DNA from: Actinacidiphila acididurans
GTDB taxonomy: Bacteria > Actinomycetota > Actinomycetes > Streptomycetales > Streptomycetaceae
Direction: 5' to 3'
Assembly (NCBI RefSeq): GCF_016918855.1
Contig: NZ_JADKYB010000001.1
Coordinates: 248,001-312,000 of the forward strand
DNA: 64,000 nucleotides
The translations under genes and the position numbers were made by a program. The notes under the pieces are model-generated. The model saw nothing but the letters and a program-made list of their open reading frames with translations. It was not told the DNA's origin and searched no databases. Below are positions 7,371 to 16,330 of this stretch, in pieces (position 1 is the stretch's first letter; the number at the start of each line of letters is the position of its first letter).

Positions 7371-8371
7371 TGACTCATCGTGTTGTGGTGCTGGCCCGCC
7401 CAGGAGTGCTGCCCATGGAACTCAGCCTCGTGCACGAGCTGTTCGGCGCGGCGGGCGACCGTTATGAGGTGACCACCTGCGGGCTCGCTCCCGGGCCGGT
7501 CCGGGTCAGCGCAGACTTCTCCCTATTCGTCGAACTTGGGCCCGATGCCCTGGCTGAGGCGGACACCGTCGTCGTTCCGGGAGCCCGCGACCCGCACGAC
7601 AACCTGCTCACCGCGCCGCTGGCGGGCCCATTGGCGGCCGCGATGGCAATGATCCGGCCTGGCGCGCGCATCGCCTCCGTGTGCACCGGCGCGTTCGTGC
7701 TCGCTGCGGCGGGCCTGCTGGACGGCCGCCGCGCGACAACCCACTGGCGGTCGGTGCCCGCGTTCCGCCGTGCGTTCCCCGACGTCCGGCTCGACCCCGA
7801 CGTGCTCTACACCGACGAGGGTGACGTGCTCACTTCCGCAGGAGGCGCGGCGGGCATCGACCTGTGCCTGCACCTGATCCGGCGCGACCACGGTACGGCA
7901 GTCGCCGTCGAGGTCGCCCGCACTCATGTCGTGCCGCCCCACCGGGACGGCGGCCAAGCGCAATTCATTGAGCTCCCGGTAGCCATCAGCGACGAATCCT
8001 CTACTTCAGCGCTCCGGTCCTGGCTGCTCGGTCATCTCGATCACCCGGTCGACCTGGACGAACTCGCCCGGCGATCCACCATGAGCAAACGCACGTTGAC
8101 CAGGCGGTTCCGCGAGGAAACCGGATTGTCCCCGATCGAGTGGCTCAACCACCAGCGGCTCAGCCAGGCACGTTGGCTGCTGGAAAGCACCGACCTGCCG
8201 GTCGATCAAGTCGCCGAGCGGGCCGGCTTCGGTACCGGCGGGTCGCTGCGGCTACGGCTGCGGGACACGCTGGGTGTTTCCCCCACCACCTACCGCGCGA
8301 CGTTCCGCGGCCCTCGGCCGACGCAAGGCCCGGAGTCCAAGCTGATGGCCCGGCAACCGCAGGCCCGGTGA
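7370..8371 (+). CDS. GlxA family AraC-type transcriptional regulator
   Basis: The 333-residue protein joins an N-terminal DJ-1/PfpI-like (GATase1) domain (about residues 1-185, with the SVCTGAFVLAAAGLLDGRRATTHW nucleophile-elbow region near 103-126) to a C-terminal AraC DNA-binding domain. Two helix-turn-helix motifs are visible, LARRSTMSKRTLTRRFREETG and VDQVAERAGFGTGGSLRLRLRD. The ATG at 7370 begins the first strand (MTHRVVVLARPG). It is divergent from the quinone reductase gene, which it probably controls. A close relative sits at 17986. Confidence 0.88.
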   Translation: MTHRVVVLARPGVLPMELSLVHELFGAAGDRYEVTTCGLAPGPVRVSADFSLFVELGPDALAEADTVVVPGARDPHDNLLTAPLAGPLAAAMAMIRPGARIASVCTGAFVLAAAGLLDGRRATTHWRSVPAFRRAFPDVRLDPDVLYTDEGDVLTSAGGAAGIDLCLHLIRRDHGTAVAVEVARTHVVPPHRDGGQAQFIELPVAISDESSTSALRSWLLGHLDHPVDLDELARRSTMSKRTLTRRFREETGLSPIEWLNHQRLSQARWLLESTDLPVDQVAERAGFGTGGSLRLRLRDTLGVSPTTYRATFRGPRPTQGPESKLMARQPQAR

Positions 8372-8409
8372 GTCGGCCGACGTCCGCCGGCCGATCCGTC
8401 CTATCCGTC

Positions 8410-8530
8410 CTATGCGTCCTGGAGCGTTTTCGAGATCCTGTCGGCGGCGTTGACCGCGTGCTCGCCGTAGAAAGCTTCGTTCTGCCGATAGAATCGGCTC
8501 GACGGCACCGACACGTACACGGCAGGGCGC
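8410..8530 (-). pseudogene. Possible C-terminal fragment of an IclR-type regulator
   Basis: A minus-strand frame ending at TAG 8410 reads VYVSVPSSRF then HAVNAADRISKTLQDA. This resembles the last strand and helix of IclR effector-binding domains (typically SVSVPASRF and AAREIS). No upstream part is found. Codon third positions are GC-rich, supporting former coding. The family call is tentative. Confidence 0.35.
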
Positions 8531-8574
8531 CGATTCGTGGGCGCTCTGCTCTGCGTCGGCCTTGTTCGCGTTGA

Positions 8575-8940
8575 TCATGCCCTTCTTTGCCGGGAAACCG
8601 CCTTGATGAGGTCCTCGGCCGGCAACTCGATCATCTCTGCGTATCCGCGCGACCAGGCCTGCCATGCCTTGTCGCCGACGGTCGTCGCCTTGAGGCGGTC
8701 GAGCACCCGCCAATACGGCCCGCTCGTCACCGCCTCCCACAAGAAGGGCTCGTCGAGCACGACGACTTCGTCACCGGCACGCAGGAGTGGGGTGCTCTGC
8801 AGCAGAAGCTCGCCGCTCAGCCGACTTCACTCAGTAGGCGAAGGCCGGCGCGACGATCTCGGCACGGGCGAGGCCCGTCGTGTCCGTGAGTAGATCCACC
8901 GGGGCCTTGCCGAGTTTCTGCTCGTGCTGCAGGTTCGCCG
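8575..8940 (-). pseudogene. Unrecognised coding remnants
   Basis: Two pieces with strong coding character lie here on the minus strand in different frames. One (8831-8940) ends LLTDTTGLARAEIVAPAFAY and a stop. The other (8575-8820) contains LLLQSTPLLRAGDEVVVLDE, then WEAVTSGPYWRVLDRLKATT and AEMIELPAEDLIKAV. Neither has a start codon with a ribosome site and neither matches a family I can name. They may be tail ends of deleted genes. Confidence 0.35.
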
Positions 8941-9079
8941 CGTGACGGCTCCACAGGCACCGGGTCCGCTGATCGCGCTACGAACTTCGCTTCGTGGTCC
9001 GGCCGAGTCCTCCGCAGCGCGGCTGCCACAAGGTGAACCAGCAGTACCGACGCGGGCCGACCGCACCCGTCGCCCGAAT

Positions 9080-9922
9080 TCAGGAGAACACACCCGCGTG
9101 GTCGGTGGCGAACTGCTCGAAGGTTCGAGCCGGCCGACCGAGGACCGTCGGCACGTCGTCGGACAGCCAAGCCGCGTCGCCCTCGGCGATCAGGCTGACC
9201 GCGTGGGCATTCATCGCGGCGATCGGCTCCGGCACGCCTGCGCTCACCATGGCTTGCGTGTCCTCCGCGCGCGTGCGCGGGCTGAAAGCGATCTGCCGTC
9301 CCAGCACCTTGGAGAGCACCTCCGCCACGTCGGCATAGGAGAGCAGTTCCGGCCCGGTCAGTAGGTAGGACCTCCCGCTGTGCGCACTGGGCGAACCAGC
9401 GACCTCAGCGGCCACCGCGGCGACATCTCGGGTATCTATGAAGCCGGCCTTGCCCGCACCGGCGGCGGAGCCGAATCCGCTCGTCCTGGCGATCGCGGGT
9501 CCCAGCACGAGGAAGTTCTGCATGTAGAAATTGTTGCGCAGAAGGGTGTAGTTCAGGCCCGAGGCGAGCAGTCCCGCCTCGATCTCGGCCTGTCCGCGCT
9601 GTCGGGCGATCGGCGAGTCCGCGGAGGCCTTGCTGGTGACCTTCACGACATGGTCCACGCCCGCACGCACGGCGCTGCCCACCACGTGCAGTTCGTGGGA
9701 CGGAACGGCGGGGCTGACGAGTACCACACTCGTGACGCCCTTCATCGCCGCGTCAATGGTTGCGGGGATGTCGAGGTCGCCTTCGACGACATCCACTCCG
9801 GCCTGCTTCAGCGCCATCACCTTCTCCGGATGACGGGCGAGTATCCGTACCGCTTCGCCTCGCCCTGCGAGCAGGCGTGCCGCCTCGGCGCCAACCTTCC
9901 CGGGCGTCGTTACGAGGATCAT
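9080..9922 (-). CDS. NmrA-like NAD(P)-binding SDR-family protein
   Basis: The 280-residue protein is an atypical SDR of the NmrA/QOR2 type. It has the dinucleotide loop TPGKVGAEAARLL near residues 6-18, LARHPEK marking the end of beta-2, the GDL motif near 46, and YTLLRNNFYMQNF near 123-135. Such proteins act as NADPH-dependent reductases or redox sensors. The catalytic Tyr/Lys pair is not obvious, which is common in NmrA relatives. Its promoter region has two matching palindromes and faces the stub of an HxlR regulator. Confidence 0.83.
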   Translation of the reverse strand: MILVTTPGKVGAEAARLLAGRGEAVRILARHPEKVMALKQAGVDVVEGDLDIPATIDAAMKGVTSVVLVSPAVPSHELHVVGSAVRAGVDHVVKVTSKASADSPIARQRGQAEIEAGLLASGLNYTLLRNNFYMQNFLVLGPAIARTSGFGSAAGAGKAGFIDTRDVAAVAAEVAGSPSAHSGRSYLLTGPELLSYADVAEVLSKVLGRQIAFSPRTRAEDTQAMVSAGVPEPIAAMNAHAVSLIAEGDAAWLSDDVPTVLGRPARTFEQFATDHAGVFS

Positions 9923-9939
9923 TGCCCTCCTCCTTCACG

Positions 9940-9995
9940 TTGGGGTGTCCAACATTGGAAGGCCCAACGTAACCCCCATCCGTTGGGATGTCCAA
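9940..9995. promoter_or_regulatory. Tandem palindromic operators upstream of the NmrA-like gene
   Basis: TTGGGGTGTCCAA (9940-9952) and TTGGGATGTCCAA (9983-9995) differ at one base and start 43 bp apart, four helical turns. They lie between the NmrA-like gene and the truncated HxlR gene, the usual place for HxlR operators. Confidence 0.5.
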
Positions 9996-10011
9996 CAATT
10001 GGGATGGGTGC

Positions 10012-10080
10012 ATGGCGGACATGGAGAACACGTTGCAGCCCCGGCCCGACTGCGGGGCCTCACCAGTTGGTAGGACCTGA
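10012..10080 (+). pseudogene. N-terminal stub of an HxlR-type regulator
   Basis: The ATG at 10012 opens a 22-codon frame beginning MADMENTLQPRPDC. HxlR repressors typically start with a short acidic leader and a Cys followed by PVxRAL and the winged helix; here the sequence departs straight after the Cys. Divergent placement next to a small reductase with operators between fits the family. The rest of the gene is missing, and nothing recognisable lies between 10081 and 10386. Confidence 0.45.
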
Positions 10081-10386
10081 CCCGGGGGTTTGTCCCGGCG
10101 TCCGGGCAAAACAAGATCGCCGAGTGGCCGTCGATACACCGTTCCCGCGGACGTGACCCGCGGAAGACCGCATCCGCACCGCCGAACGGCCGCGGGAGCA
10201 GGTGTCGCTCGGCACGATCGTCGAGCCGCTCGCACCAGGGGCGGGCCGGTGGGCTTGCCCTGCCGCGCCAGCCCACCCCGAGCCCGCCGTCCGAATCGGG
10301 GTGGACTGTTCCAGCAGGCAGCGGGGCCGGAGGACCAGCCGGGGGCGCCGGTGAGTCTCCCCGGGAGCTTCGGGTGGAGCCTGATC

Positions 10387-11436
10387 TCAGTCGCGCAGGG
10401 AAGCGATGTCGATGACGAAGCGGTAGCGGACGTCGCTGGCGACGACGCGGTCGTACGCCTCGTTGATCCGGTCGGCGCGAATAACCTCGATGTCGGCACC
10501 GAAGCCGTGCTCCGCGCAGAAGTCCAGCATCTCCTGGGTCTCCTTGATGCCGCCGATCAGCGATCCGGCCAGCGTCTTGCGGCCCATGACGAGCGAGAAC
10601 AGGTGGAGGGTGCTGGAGTCCTCGGGCGCCCCGACGTTCGCCAGGACGCCGTCCGGCTTCAGCAACGAGAGGTAGGCGTCCAGGTCGACGACGGCCGACA
10701 CTGTGCTGACGATCAGGTCGAAGGTCCCGGCGAGCTTGGTGAACGTCTCGGGGTCGCCGGTCGCGTAGTAGTGGTCGGCGCCGAGCCGCAGCGAGTCCTC
10801 CTTCTTGCGCATCGACTGGCTCAGCGCGGTGACTTCGGCGCCCTTGGCGTGAGCGATCTTGATGCCCAGGTGGCCGAGGCCGCCGACGCCGACGATGGCG
10901 ACCTTCTTGCCGGGGCCGGCGTTCCAGTGGGTGAGCGGGGAGTAGATGGTGATGCCGGCGCAGAGCAACGGGGCCGCGACATCGAGGGACAGGCCGTCAG
11001 GAATGCGCAGCACGTAGTTCTCGTCGACGACGATGTGGGTGCTGTAGCCGCCTTGCGTGACCTCACCGTCACGGTACTTGTCGTTGTACGTACTGGTCAT
11101 GCCGCCGTCGGTGCAGAACTGCTCCAGGCCGGCCAGGCACTGCTCGCACTTGCGGCAGGAGTCGATGAAGCAGCCGACGCCGACCCGGTCACCGACGGCG
11201 TACTTGGTCACATCCGGACCGACTTCGGTGACCACGCCGGCTATCTCGTGTCCCGGCACGAGGGGGAAGGCGGCCTGGCCCCACTCCTCGCGGACGGTGT
11301 GGATGTCGGAGTGACAGATGCCGGCGTAGGCGATCTCGATCAGTACGTCTCGCTCACGCAGGGCGCGGCGCTCGATCGTCGTGTGCTCCAGCGGAGCTTT
11401 CGCCGAGGGGGCCGCGTAGGCGATGGCGATGGTCAT
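10387..11436 (-). CDS. Zinc-dependent NADP alcohol dehydrogenase (YahK/CAD-like)
   Basis: The 349-residue medium-chain dehydrogenase shows the catalytic zinc site (Cys and Asp in GICHSDIH, His in PGHEIAGVV). The four structural cysteines lie in [20 protein letters not shown]. The nucleotide loop is [12 protein letters not shown] near residue 178, in the order usual for cinnamyl-alcohol-type dehydrogenases. It should interconvert aldehydes and alcohols with NADP(H). The ATG at 11436 begins the conserved N-terminus; the frame stays open upstream only through relic DNA. No regulator lies beside it. Confidence 0.9.
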   Translation of the reverse strand: MTIAIAYAAPSAKAPLEHTTIERRALRERDVLIEIAYAGICHSDIHTVREEWGQAAFPLVPGHEIAGVVTEVGPDVTKYAVGDRVGVGCFIDSCRKCEQCLAGLEQFCTDGGMTSTYNDKYRDGEVTQGGYSTHIVVDENYVLRIPDGLSLDVAAPLLCAGITIYSPLTHWNAGPGKKVAIVGVGGLGHLGIKIAHAKGAEVTALSQSMRKKEDSLRLGADHYYATGDPETFTKLAGTFDLIVSTVSAVVDLDAYLSLLKPDGVLANVGAPEDSSTLHLFSLVMGRKTLAGSLIGGIKETQEMLDFCAEHGFGADIEVIRADRINEAYDRVVASDVRYRFVIDIASLRD

Positions 11437-11592
11437 GAAGGGTCTCTCCTCGGGTGGCTGATGGATGATCGGGACGTGCCGGATCCGCGCCTTCGCGGGT
11501 CGGCCCGCCAGGTTCTGTGCTGCGATTCGCGGACGGCCGGTCACACGGCGCTGCGCCGGCCGTCGGGCACAGTCGTGCGGGCCGGCAGAGCT

Positions 11593-12121
11593 TGCGGTGA
11601 GGGCGGCGCACACGTCGTCGTCACCGTGACCGAGTGCGATGACCTCGTCCCAGCGCGGCGGCACCGCCTCAGTGACCGGCAGTGTCATGCCTTGATTCGC
11701 GGCGGCTTCGATCGCGAGTCCGGCGTCTTTTGCGGCGTGGCGAAGCGGGAAGACGGCGCGCCCCTTGGCCACCGCGTGCGGGGACCCAGTGGCGTCTCGG
11801 CGAGAGCGTCGAGGAACACGCCCGGATCCAGGTTCAGCGCCGTGCTGAGGGCGACGGCCTCGGCAATTCCTTCCGCGGTGACCGCGAGCGAGTTGTTCAT
11901 CACGAGCTTCAGCCGGCTGCCGTCGCCGAGCCGGCCCAGCCACGGTGTCCGACGGCCGACGACGTTGAGCAGCGGCTGCACCCGCTCGCGCAGTTCCGGC
12001 GCCCGGAGGCAAGGATGCCATCCGAATCCATACCGCGCCCCGTGGATAGGGTCCGCAGCGCGCCCTCGGGACCGGTCATCGCGGCTTCCACGGCGGCGCC
12101 GTCGGCGAGCGTGGTCACCAG
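11593..12121 (-). pseudogene. Broken 3-hydroxyisobutyrate dehydrogenase-like oxidoreductase
   Basis: Fragments in three frames line up with one 6-phosphogluconate-dehydrogenase-type reductase: [20 protein letters not shown] (Rossmann half), [20 protein letters not shown] and [20 protein letters not shown] (interdomain helix with the catalytic Lys and Asn), then [17 protein letters not shown] and [14 protein letters not shown] (C-terminus). The N-terminus is replaced by an IS256-type transposase piece. Frame changes and internal loss occur between fragments. Confidence 0.6.
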
Positions 12122-12287
12122 GATCTCCGCGCCCTCGCCGCCGTCTCCGGCCCGGATCCCCAGGATCTGCCGGCAGCCGTCGGTGTCCACGGCGATCACC
12201 ACGTACACCGCGCGGTCGGCCACCTGCCCATCACGGATCCTTACGTGCACCGCGTCGATCACGAGCACGGGGTAGGCCAGGCGGTTT
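12122..12287 (-). mobile_element. IS256-family transposase fragment
   Basis: The peptide LAYPVLVIDAVHVRIRDGQ continuing to AVDTDGCRQILGIRAGDGGEGAE matches the first catalytic-Asp region of Mutator/IS256 transposases (typically FVDAIxVKIRDGQV and ILGIWxGDGGEGA). Only about 55 codons remain, fused in frame to the oxidoreductase remnant. No element ends were found. Confidence 0.6.
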
Positions 12288-12299
12288 CCAGTGATCGTT

Positions 12300-12480
12300 G
12301 CGAATCAGTCGTAGGCGAGTGCTGTTGTCCAGCGTGGCATTGCTTCGGCGGGTCGCGGTCGCCGAGGACACGACGGGGTCGCAGACCGTCGGCGATGGCG
12401 ATACCGTCATCCTGGCTCAGGTAGCGTGGATCCTTCGGCACCGACAGCGGGAGCCTGTGTCGTGGATACCTGGACATCGG
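12300..12480 (-). mobile_element. Possible IS30-type transposase fragment
   Basis: RYLSQDDGIAIADGLRPRRV (about 12426-12367) resembles the N-terminal helix-turn-helix of IS30 transposases (RYLSLEDRIAIADGLRAG). The following codons are frameshifted. No catalytic region is present. The rest of 12480-12631 shows nothing recognisable. Confidence 0.3.
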
Positions 12481-12631
12481 CCGGACTCCTTCGGGATGTC
12501 GCGACCACGGATGGAAAGCCGACTGCAGCAACCCGTCCGAACCGAGCAGCTCGGCCAGCTCCAGGGGCCCATCCGCGCCTCCGTCTCGGTAGTGATCGCC
12601 TCGGCGCTCTACCCCAACCGGACCTCCGCCT

Positions 12632-13495
12632 TCAAGAGGTGCGATAGTCACTTGAAGCATCGTTTGGTGAGGGACCCTTTCTTTTCGAGACACTCCCGAC
12701 AGTGGCTAGAAAGCCGAGCAATTCCTTGTTGAGCCGGTCCGGGGTGTCGAGCGGAATCATGTGCGCGGCATCGGCGATCACGCTGAGCTCGGCATGCGGG
12801 ATGGCCTTCGCCAGCAGGGTGACGTCGGCTGCTGGTGTGTTGGTGTCCTGCCCTCCGGCCACTACCAGGGTCGGGCGGGTCAGTGCCGCCAGTTGGCCCG
12901 CGGCTTCGAAATTTGCGATCTGGTCCCATGCGGATGCGTATACGGCAGCGTCCATCGCGCGGATCGACTTCTCGAGTCTGTCGAGTACATCCGGTCGGCG
13001 CTCTACCGTGGCCGGAGCGAGCCAGTTGGCCACGAGCGGCACGACGGCGCCCATGCCGTCCTGGCGCACGGACGCTGCGTGGCTGCGCATGAACGCGCGC
13101 GTCTCGTCGGTGAATGTCGCCGCCGTCGCGATCAGCGTGAGGCTCTTCACGAGGCCGGGACAGGACACCGCAAGCTGCTGGGCGATCATTCCGCCGAGGG
13201 AATGTCCGACGATGTGGGCGCTGGAACCCGCATCGGCCTCGACGATGTCGGCGACGTCCTGTGCCAGGCGGCCGATGCCCGTGTTTCGAGGCGGAGGGTC
13301 GGACATCCCGTGACCAGGCAAGTCGACGGCTACAACCCGATAGCGATCGGCAAGGGCTTCGATCTGGCGGTCCCAGTACGTCAAGTCCAGGCCGACGGCG
13401 TGCAGCAGCACAACCGTCTCCCGATCGGTAGGGCCGGCTTCGACTCGGTTGAACCGCCTGGGCCGCAGACACCCACTGCTCGGCATCATCGGCAC
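12632..13495 (-). CDS. Alpha/beta hydrolase (3-oxoadipate enol-lactonase-like)
   Basis: The 287-residue protein has a complete alpha/beta hydrolase plan: oxyanion region VVLLHAVGLDLTYWD near residue 28, nucleophile elbow GHSLGG near 97, acid in VVAGGQDTNTPA near 222 and His in AAHMIPLD near 251. Closest in style are PcaD-type enol-lactonases and related carbon-carbon hydrolases. The last 20 residues (KRKGPSPNDASSDYRTS) look unconserved and may come from loss of the original stop. It lies between transposase debris and the IS5-type element, whose left end is about 57 bp upstream of its start and may have separated it from its promoter. Confidence 0.8.
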   Translation of the reverse strand: MPMMPSSGCLRPRRFNRVEAGPTDRETVVLLHAVGLDLTYWDRQIEALADRYRVVAVDLPGHGMSDPPPRNTGIGRLAQDVADIVEADAGSSAHIVGHSLGGMIAQQLAVSCPGLVKSLTLIATAATFTDETRAFMRSHAASVRQDGMGAVVPLVANWLAPATVERRPDVLDRLEKSIRAMDAAVYASAWDQIANFEAAGQLAALTRPTLVVAGGQDTNTPAADVTLLAKAIPHAELSVIADAAHMIPLDTPDRLNKELLGFLATVGSVSKRKGPSPNDASSDYRTS

Positions 13496-13551
13496 CTTTC
13501 TCTAGGGATCGCTACAGAAATAGACGCTAGCAGACATGTGAAACGATCGCT

Positions 13552-13575
13552 GAAGGGTGTTGCGGAAGGGTGTGG
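13552..13575 (+). repeat. Left terminal inverted repeat of the IS5-type element
   Basis: Matches the complement of 14399-14422 at 18 of 24 positions, best in the inner GGTGTGG and in GTGTT. Confidence 0.6.
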
Positions 13576-13593
13576 TCTGGGCATTTGCGGTGT

Positions 13594-14363
13594 ATGGGTG
13601 GGGTGTTGTGGGCTGAGCGGGTGTGGGTGGAGACGTTCACCGGGCTGCGGGCTGAGGCATTCGGCCGGCTGGTGAGGGTGGTGCGGGAGCGGGGTGGAGA
13701 GGGTCTGCCGCTGGGGCGTCCGTGGAGCCTGCCGCTGGCCGAGCGGGTCCTGCTGGTCGCGGTGTACTACCGGGCGGACCTCACGATGCGGCAGCTCGCG
13801 CCGTTGTTCGGGTCTCGCCGGCCACCGTGTGGCGGGGGATCCAGCGCCTGGGCCCGTTCCTCGCGCTGGAGCCGGCCCGTCGGCCCGAGGATGCTGCCGA
13901 GCGGCTGTGGATCGTGGACGGCACGCTGATCCCGGTCCGCGACCGGAAGGTGGGCGCCTCCTCGCGTAACTACCGGTTCTCGGCGAACGTGCAGGTCATC
14001 ATCGATGCCGACCCCCGCCTGGTGGTGGCCGCGGCCCGCCCCGCGCCGGGCAACCGGGCCGACGCGCAGGTCTGGCGCTCAAGCGGCCTGCCCGAGCAGT
14101 GCCGCGGTGTCACCGTGCCCGGGGACGGCGCCTGCATCAACACCGGTCTCATCGTCCCGCACCGCAAACGCCCCGGACGGCCGCTGCTCCCGGGTGAGGA
14201 GGCCGACAACGCCGAGCACCGGCGGGTCCGCGCCCGCGTCGAGCACACCTTCGCCCGCATGAAGACCTACAAGGTCCTCCGCGACTGCCGGCAGCACGGC
14301 GACGGCCTCCACCACACCGTCCAGGCCGTCGCCCACACGCACAACCTCACCCTGAGCGCATGA
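13594..14363 (+). pseudogene. IS5-family DDE transposase, frameshifted
   Basis: The first frame gives the helix-turn-helix part (LTMRQLAPLFG). The second, one base back, continues VSPATVWRGIQRLGPFLALE and the catalytic core: first Asp in LWIVDGTLIPVRDRK, second Asp in VPGDGACINTGL, Glu in RARVEHTFARMK. The break lies at TTCGGGTCTC near 13808-13817, where one extra G would restore a continuous protein, so a single-base deletion or a sequencing slip in a G run is likely. Some IS5 relatives use programmed frameshifting, but no convincing slippery heptamer is visible. Start chosen at ATG 13594. Confidence 0.75.
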
Positions 14364-14398
14364 CCACACCGACCCCCAACCAGGCCCCGACCGCCCGC

Positions 14399-14422
14399 CC
14401 ACACCTTTCTGGAACACGCCTT
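14399..14422 (-). repeat. Right terminal inverted repeat of the IS5-type element
   Basis: Partner of the repeat at 13552-13575. It ends two bases before the TATAAT that serves the following TetR gene. Confidence 0.6.
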
Positions 14423-14423
14423 A

Positions 14424-14429
14424 TATAAT
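14424..14429 (+). promoter_or_regulatory. Consensus -10 box abutting the IS end
   Basis: A perfect TATAAT begins two bases after the right inverted repeat and ends six bases before the TetR start codon, so the transcript would be leaderless. Any -35 element would have to lie inside the IS end. No strong -35 match is seen there. Confidence 0.5.
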
Positions 14430-14435
14430 TGTGCT

Positions 14436-15044
14436 ATGCCGACACCGAGGCGCCCCAGAGGGCGACCACGCTCCTTCGACCGGGACGCCGCACTGGACGC
14501 TGCGATCAGGCTGTTTTGGACGAATGGCTATGAGGCGACCTCGATCAGCGACTTGACCGTCGCGCTCGGCATCGGTTCGCCCAGCCTCTACGCTGCGTTC
14601 GGCGACAAGCGGGCTCTGTTCAACGAAGCCGTCGAGGTGTATGCGGATCGGTACGGTGGATATATCACCCACGCCCTCGGTCAGGAGCCGACCGCCAAGC
14701 AAGCGATCACGCGGGTGCTGCGGGAGGCCGCCTACGAGCACACGCTCCCCGGCAGACCGCGCGGCTGCATGCTGCTGTGCGCCGCCGAGACCGCCGGCAG
14801 CGCCGAGGTCGCCGGCCTGCTGCGTCAGCACCGCGAGCGTCACATCGTCGCTTTTCAGCAGCGCATCCAGGCCGACGTCGACGCGCATGTCCTGCCGCCG
14901 GAGACCGACGCCGCGGCCCTGGCCCACTACACCGAAGCGACACTGCAAGGCATGTCGCAGTCTGCCCGCGACGGTACCAGCCGGCAGCTGCTTGAGCAGG
15001 TGGCTGTTCTGGCCGTCCAGGGCTGGCCGCGTGAAGTTTCCTAG
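14436..15044 (+). CDS. TetR family transcriptional regulator
   Basis: The 202-residue protein has a typical TetR DNA-binding domain: GRPRSFDRDAALDAAIRLFW, then ATSISDLTVALGIGSPSLYAAFGDKRALF (about residues 40-68). A longer, less conserved ligand domain includes CMLLCAAETAGSAEVAGLL. It resembles the AcrR/YxaF type with the PSLYAAFGDK recognition helix. No ribosome-binding site precedes ATG 14436. No neighbouring enzyme gene remains; downstream is transposase debris, so its former target is unknown. Confidence 0.87.
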   Translation: MPTPRRPRGRPRSFDRDAALDAAIRLFWTNGYEATSISDLTVALGIGSPSLYAAFGDKRALFNEAVEVYADRYGGYITHALGQEPTAKQAITRVLREAAYEHTLPGRPRGCMLLCAAETAGSAEVAGLLRQHRERHIVAFQQRIQADVDAHVLPPETDAAALAHYTEATLQGMSQSARDGTSRQLLEQVAVLAVQGWPREVS

Positions 15045-15186
15045 TGCCGTGACCGCATAGGTTCACCGGGTGGCGCGAATCGCTCCTGGGCGCCTCGATG
15101 TGCCTGGCATGATCGCCGGCGTGTTCGACGAGAAGCTGGATGCGCTCTCGCGGATGGCGGCCGAGCACATGGCCTTGCCGTTCCCG

Positions 15187-15976
15187 CACCCCTACCTGCG
15201 CGACCTCTAAGCTGGGCCGACTGGTGCGGCGGATCAAGGCCGCCGGCGCCGCCGGGCGCACCCCTTTCCGTGACCGCAGCCGGTCAGTAGAGCGCCGCCT
15301 GAAGCAGATCTCCCGCACACTGCGCCGCCGCACCGGCCAGGCCCCTGGGCGAGATCGACCGGCTCACCGGCGAGAATCGCCACCGTGGCCCGCGCGACAC
15401 TGCGGGAGGTGGCCGCGATGGAGCGCAACGCCCGTCGCGCGCTGGGCAAACGGCCCTCTGGGCGGCTGAAGCGCCTACTCGCAGAGCTGGCCGAGACGGT
15501 GGAAGGCAGCCACCGGCTGCTGGAACAGACCGCTCTGCGGCTGGCGGGCATCCACACGATCCCCGACCGGCTGGTCTCTTTGGCCGATCCCGATGCCCGG
15601 CCGATCCGCAAGGGCAAGCCCCAGCATCCCACCCAGTTCGGCTACACCGCCCTGGTCACCGAGGACGAACAGGGCTTCGTTGTCGACCACCAGGTCAGCC
15701 GCGGGAACCCGCCCGACGCGCCGCAACTGGTGCCCTCCGTCCGGCGGGTGGCCGCACTGACCGGCTGACCGCCAGGCACGGTCGTCGCCGACCGCGGCTT
15801 CGGCACCGCGGCCAACGATCAGGCACTGGCCGAACTCGGCGTCCAGCGGATCGGCCTACGGCGCACCTTCGGCTTCCGCCGCACCCCCCCTGCGCCGCCT
15901 GACCGGAGCCCAGACGTGGGCCGGCCTCGGGATCTTCGCCGACAACCTCCAGCGGATGGCACTCCTCAGTCGCTGA
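15187..15976 (+). pseudogene. Degraded DDE transposase (ISNCY-like)
   Basis: Several frames together match the C-terminal two thirds of an IS4-fold transposase: LVSLADPDARPIRKGKPQHP, FGYTALVTEDEQGFVVDHQV, GNPPDAPQLVPSVRRVAALTG, then TGA (15766-15768), VVADRGFGTAANDQALAELGV and finally LRRLTGAQTWAGLGIFADNL ending at 15976. The DRGF Asp remains, but the segment with the catalytic Glu has been removed. Similarity to ISNCY-type elements is from memory of the family pattern. Confidence 0.6.
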
Positions 15977-16003
15977 ACAAGACTCACCTACAGGCGGCAG
16001 CCC

Positions 16004-16330
16004 TTGCCCGCGATGGAGTGCCGCCGCGTGCTACCGCACCTGCCCCTGCGCCGTACCGAACGGCGAGGCCTGTGCTTGTGGTCAGTCTGCATCGTCCTTG
16101 CCCTGACCTTCACTACCGCCATAACCGTCGCGGCCGCAGTGTTCCTCACCGGCTGGAACCCCATGGACGCCCACGGCTTCCTGCCCGAACACAAGCTGAC
16201 CTCCAGCACCCTCTTCGACCTGGTGAAGCGTCGCCGGGGCGGAAGGTCTCGTGGCCCTCGTCATCGCCTACCGGCGCCGGCGCAGCGACGAGGACGACGC
16301 CCGGCGCGACGCCACCCGCCTGGCGTCGGA
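16004..16330 (+). pseudogene. N-terminal remnant of a pentapeptide-repeat-type membrane protein
   Basis: One frame encodes a transmembrane helix (SVCIVLALTFTTAITVAAAV) followed by LTSSTLFDLVK. Another continues ALVIAYRRRRSDEDDARRDATRL. That order (membrane anchor, FDLVK, VALVIAYRRQR, acidic/basic linker) is common at the start of actinobacterial pentapeptide-repeat proteins. The frame changes near 16230 and no pentapeptide repeats follow. From 16331 to 16737 nothing recognisable was found. Confidence 0.45.

Larger units (their letters stand above)
13552..14422 (+). mobile_element. IS5-family insertion sequence
   Basis: An 871-bp element is bounded by imperfect 24-bp inverted repeats and contains one transposase reading frame with a frameshift. 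Size, repeat style (GAA-rich start, GGTGTGG) and the DDE transposase fit the IS5 family. No target duplication is evident. It lies between the alpha/beta hydrolase gene and a TetR gene, close to the starts of both. Confidence 0.75.

Noticed and set aside
10090..12294. Very long plus-strand open frame of 734 codons
   Set aside because: It lies antisense to the alcohol dehydrogenase and the oxidoreductase remnant, has Arg/Val/Gly-rich shadow composition and no family features.
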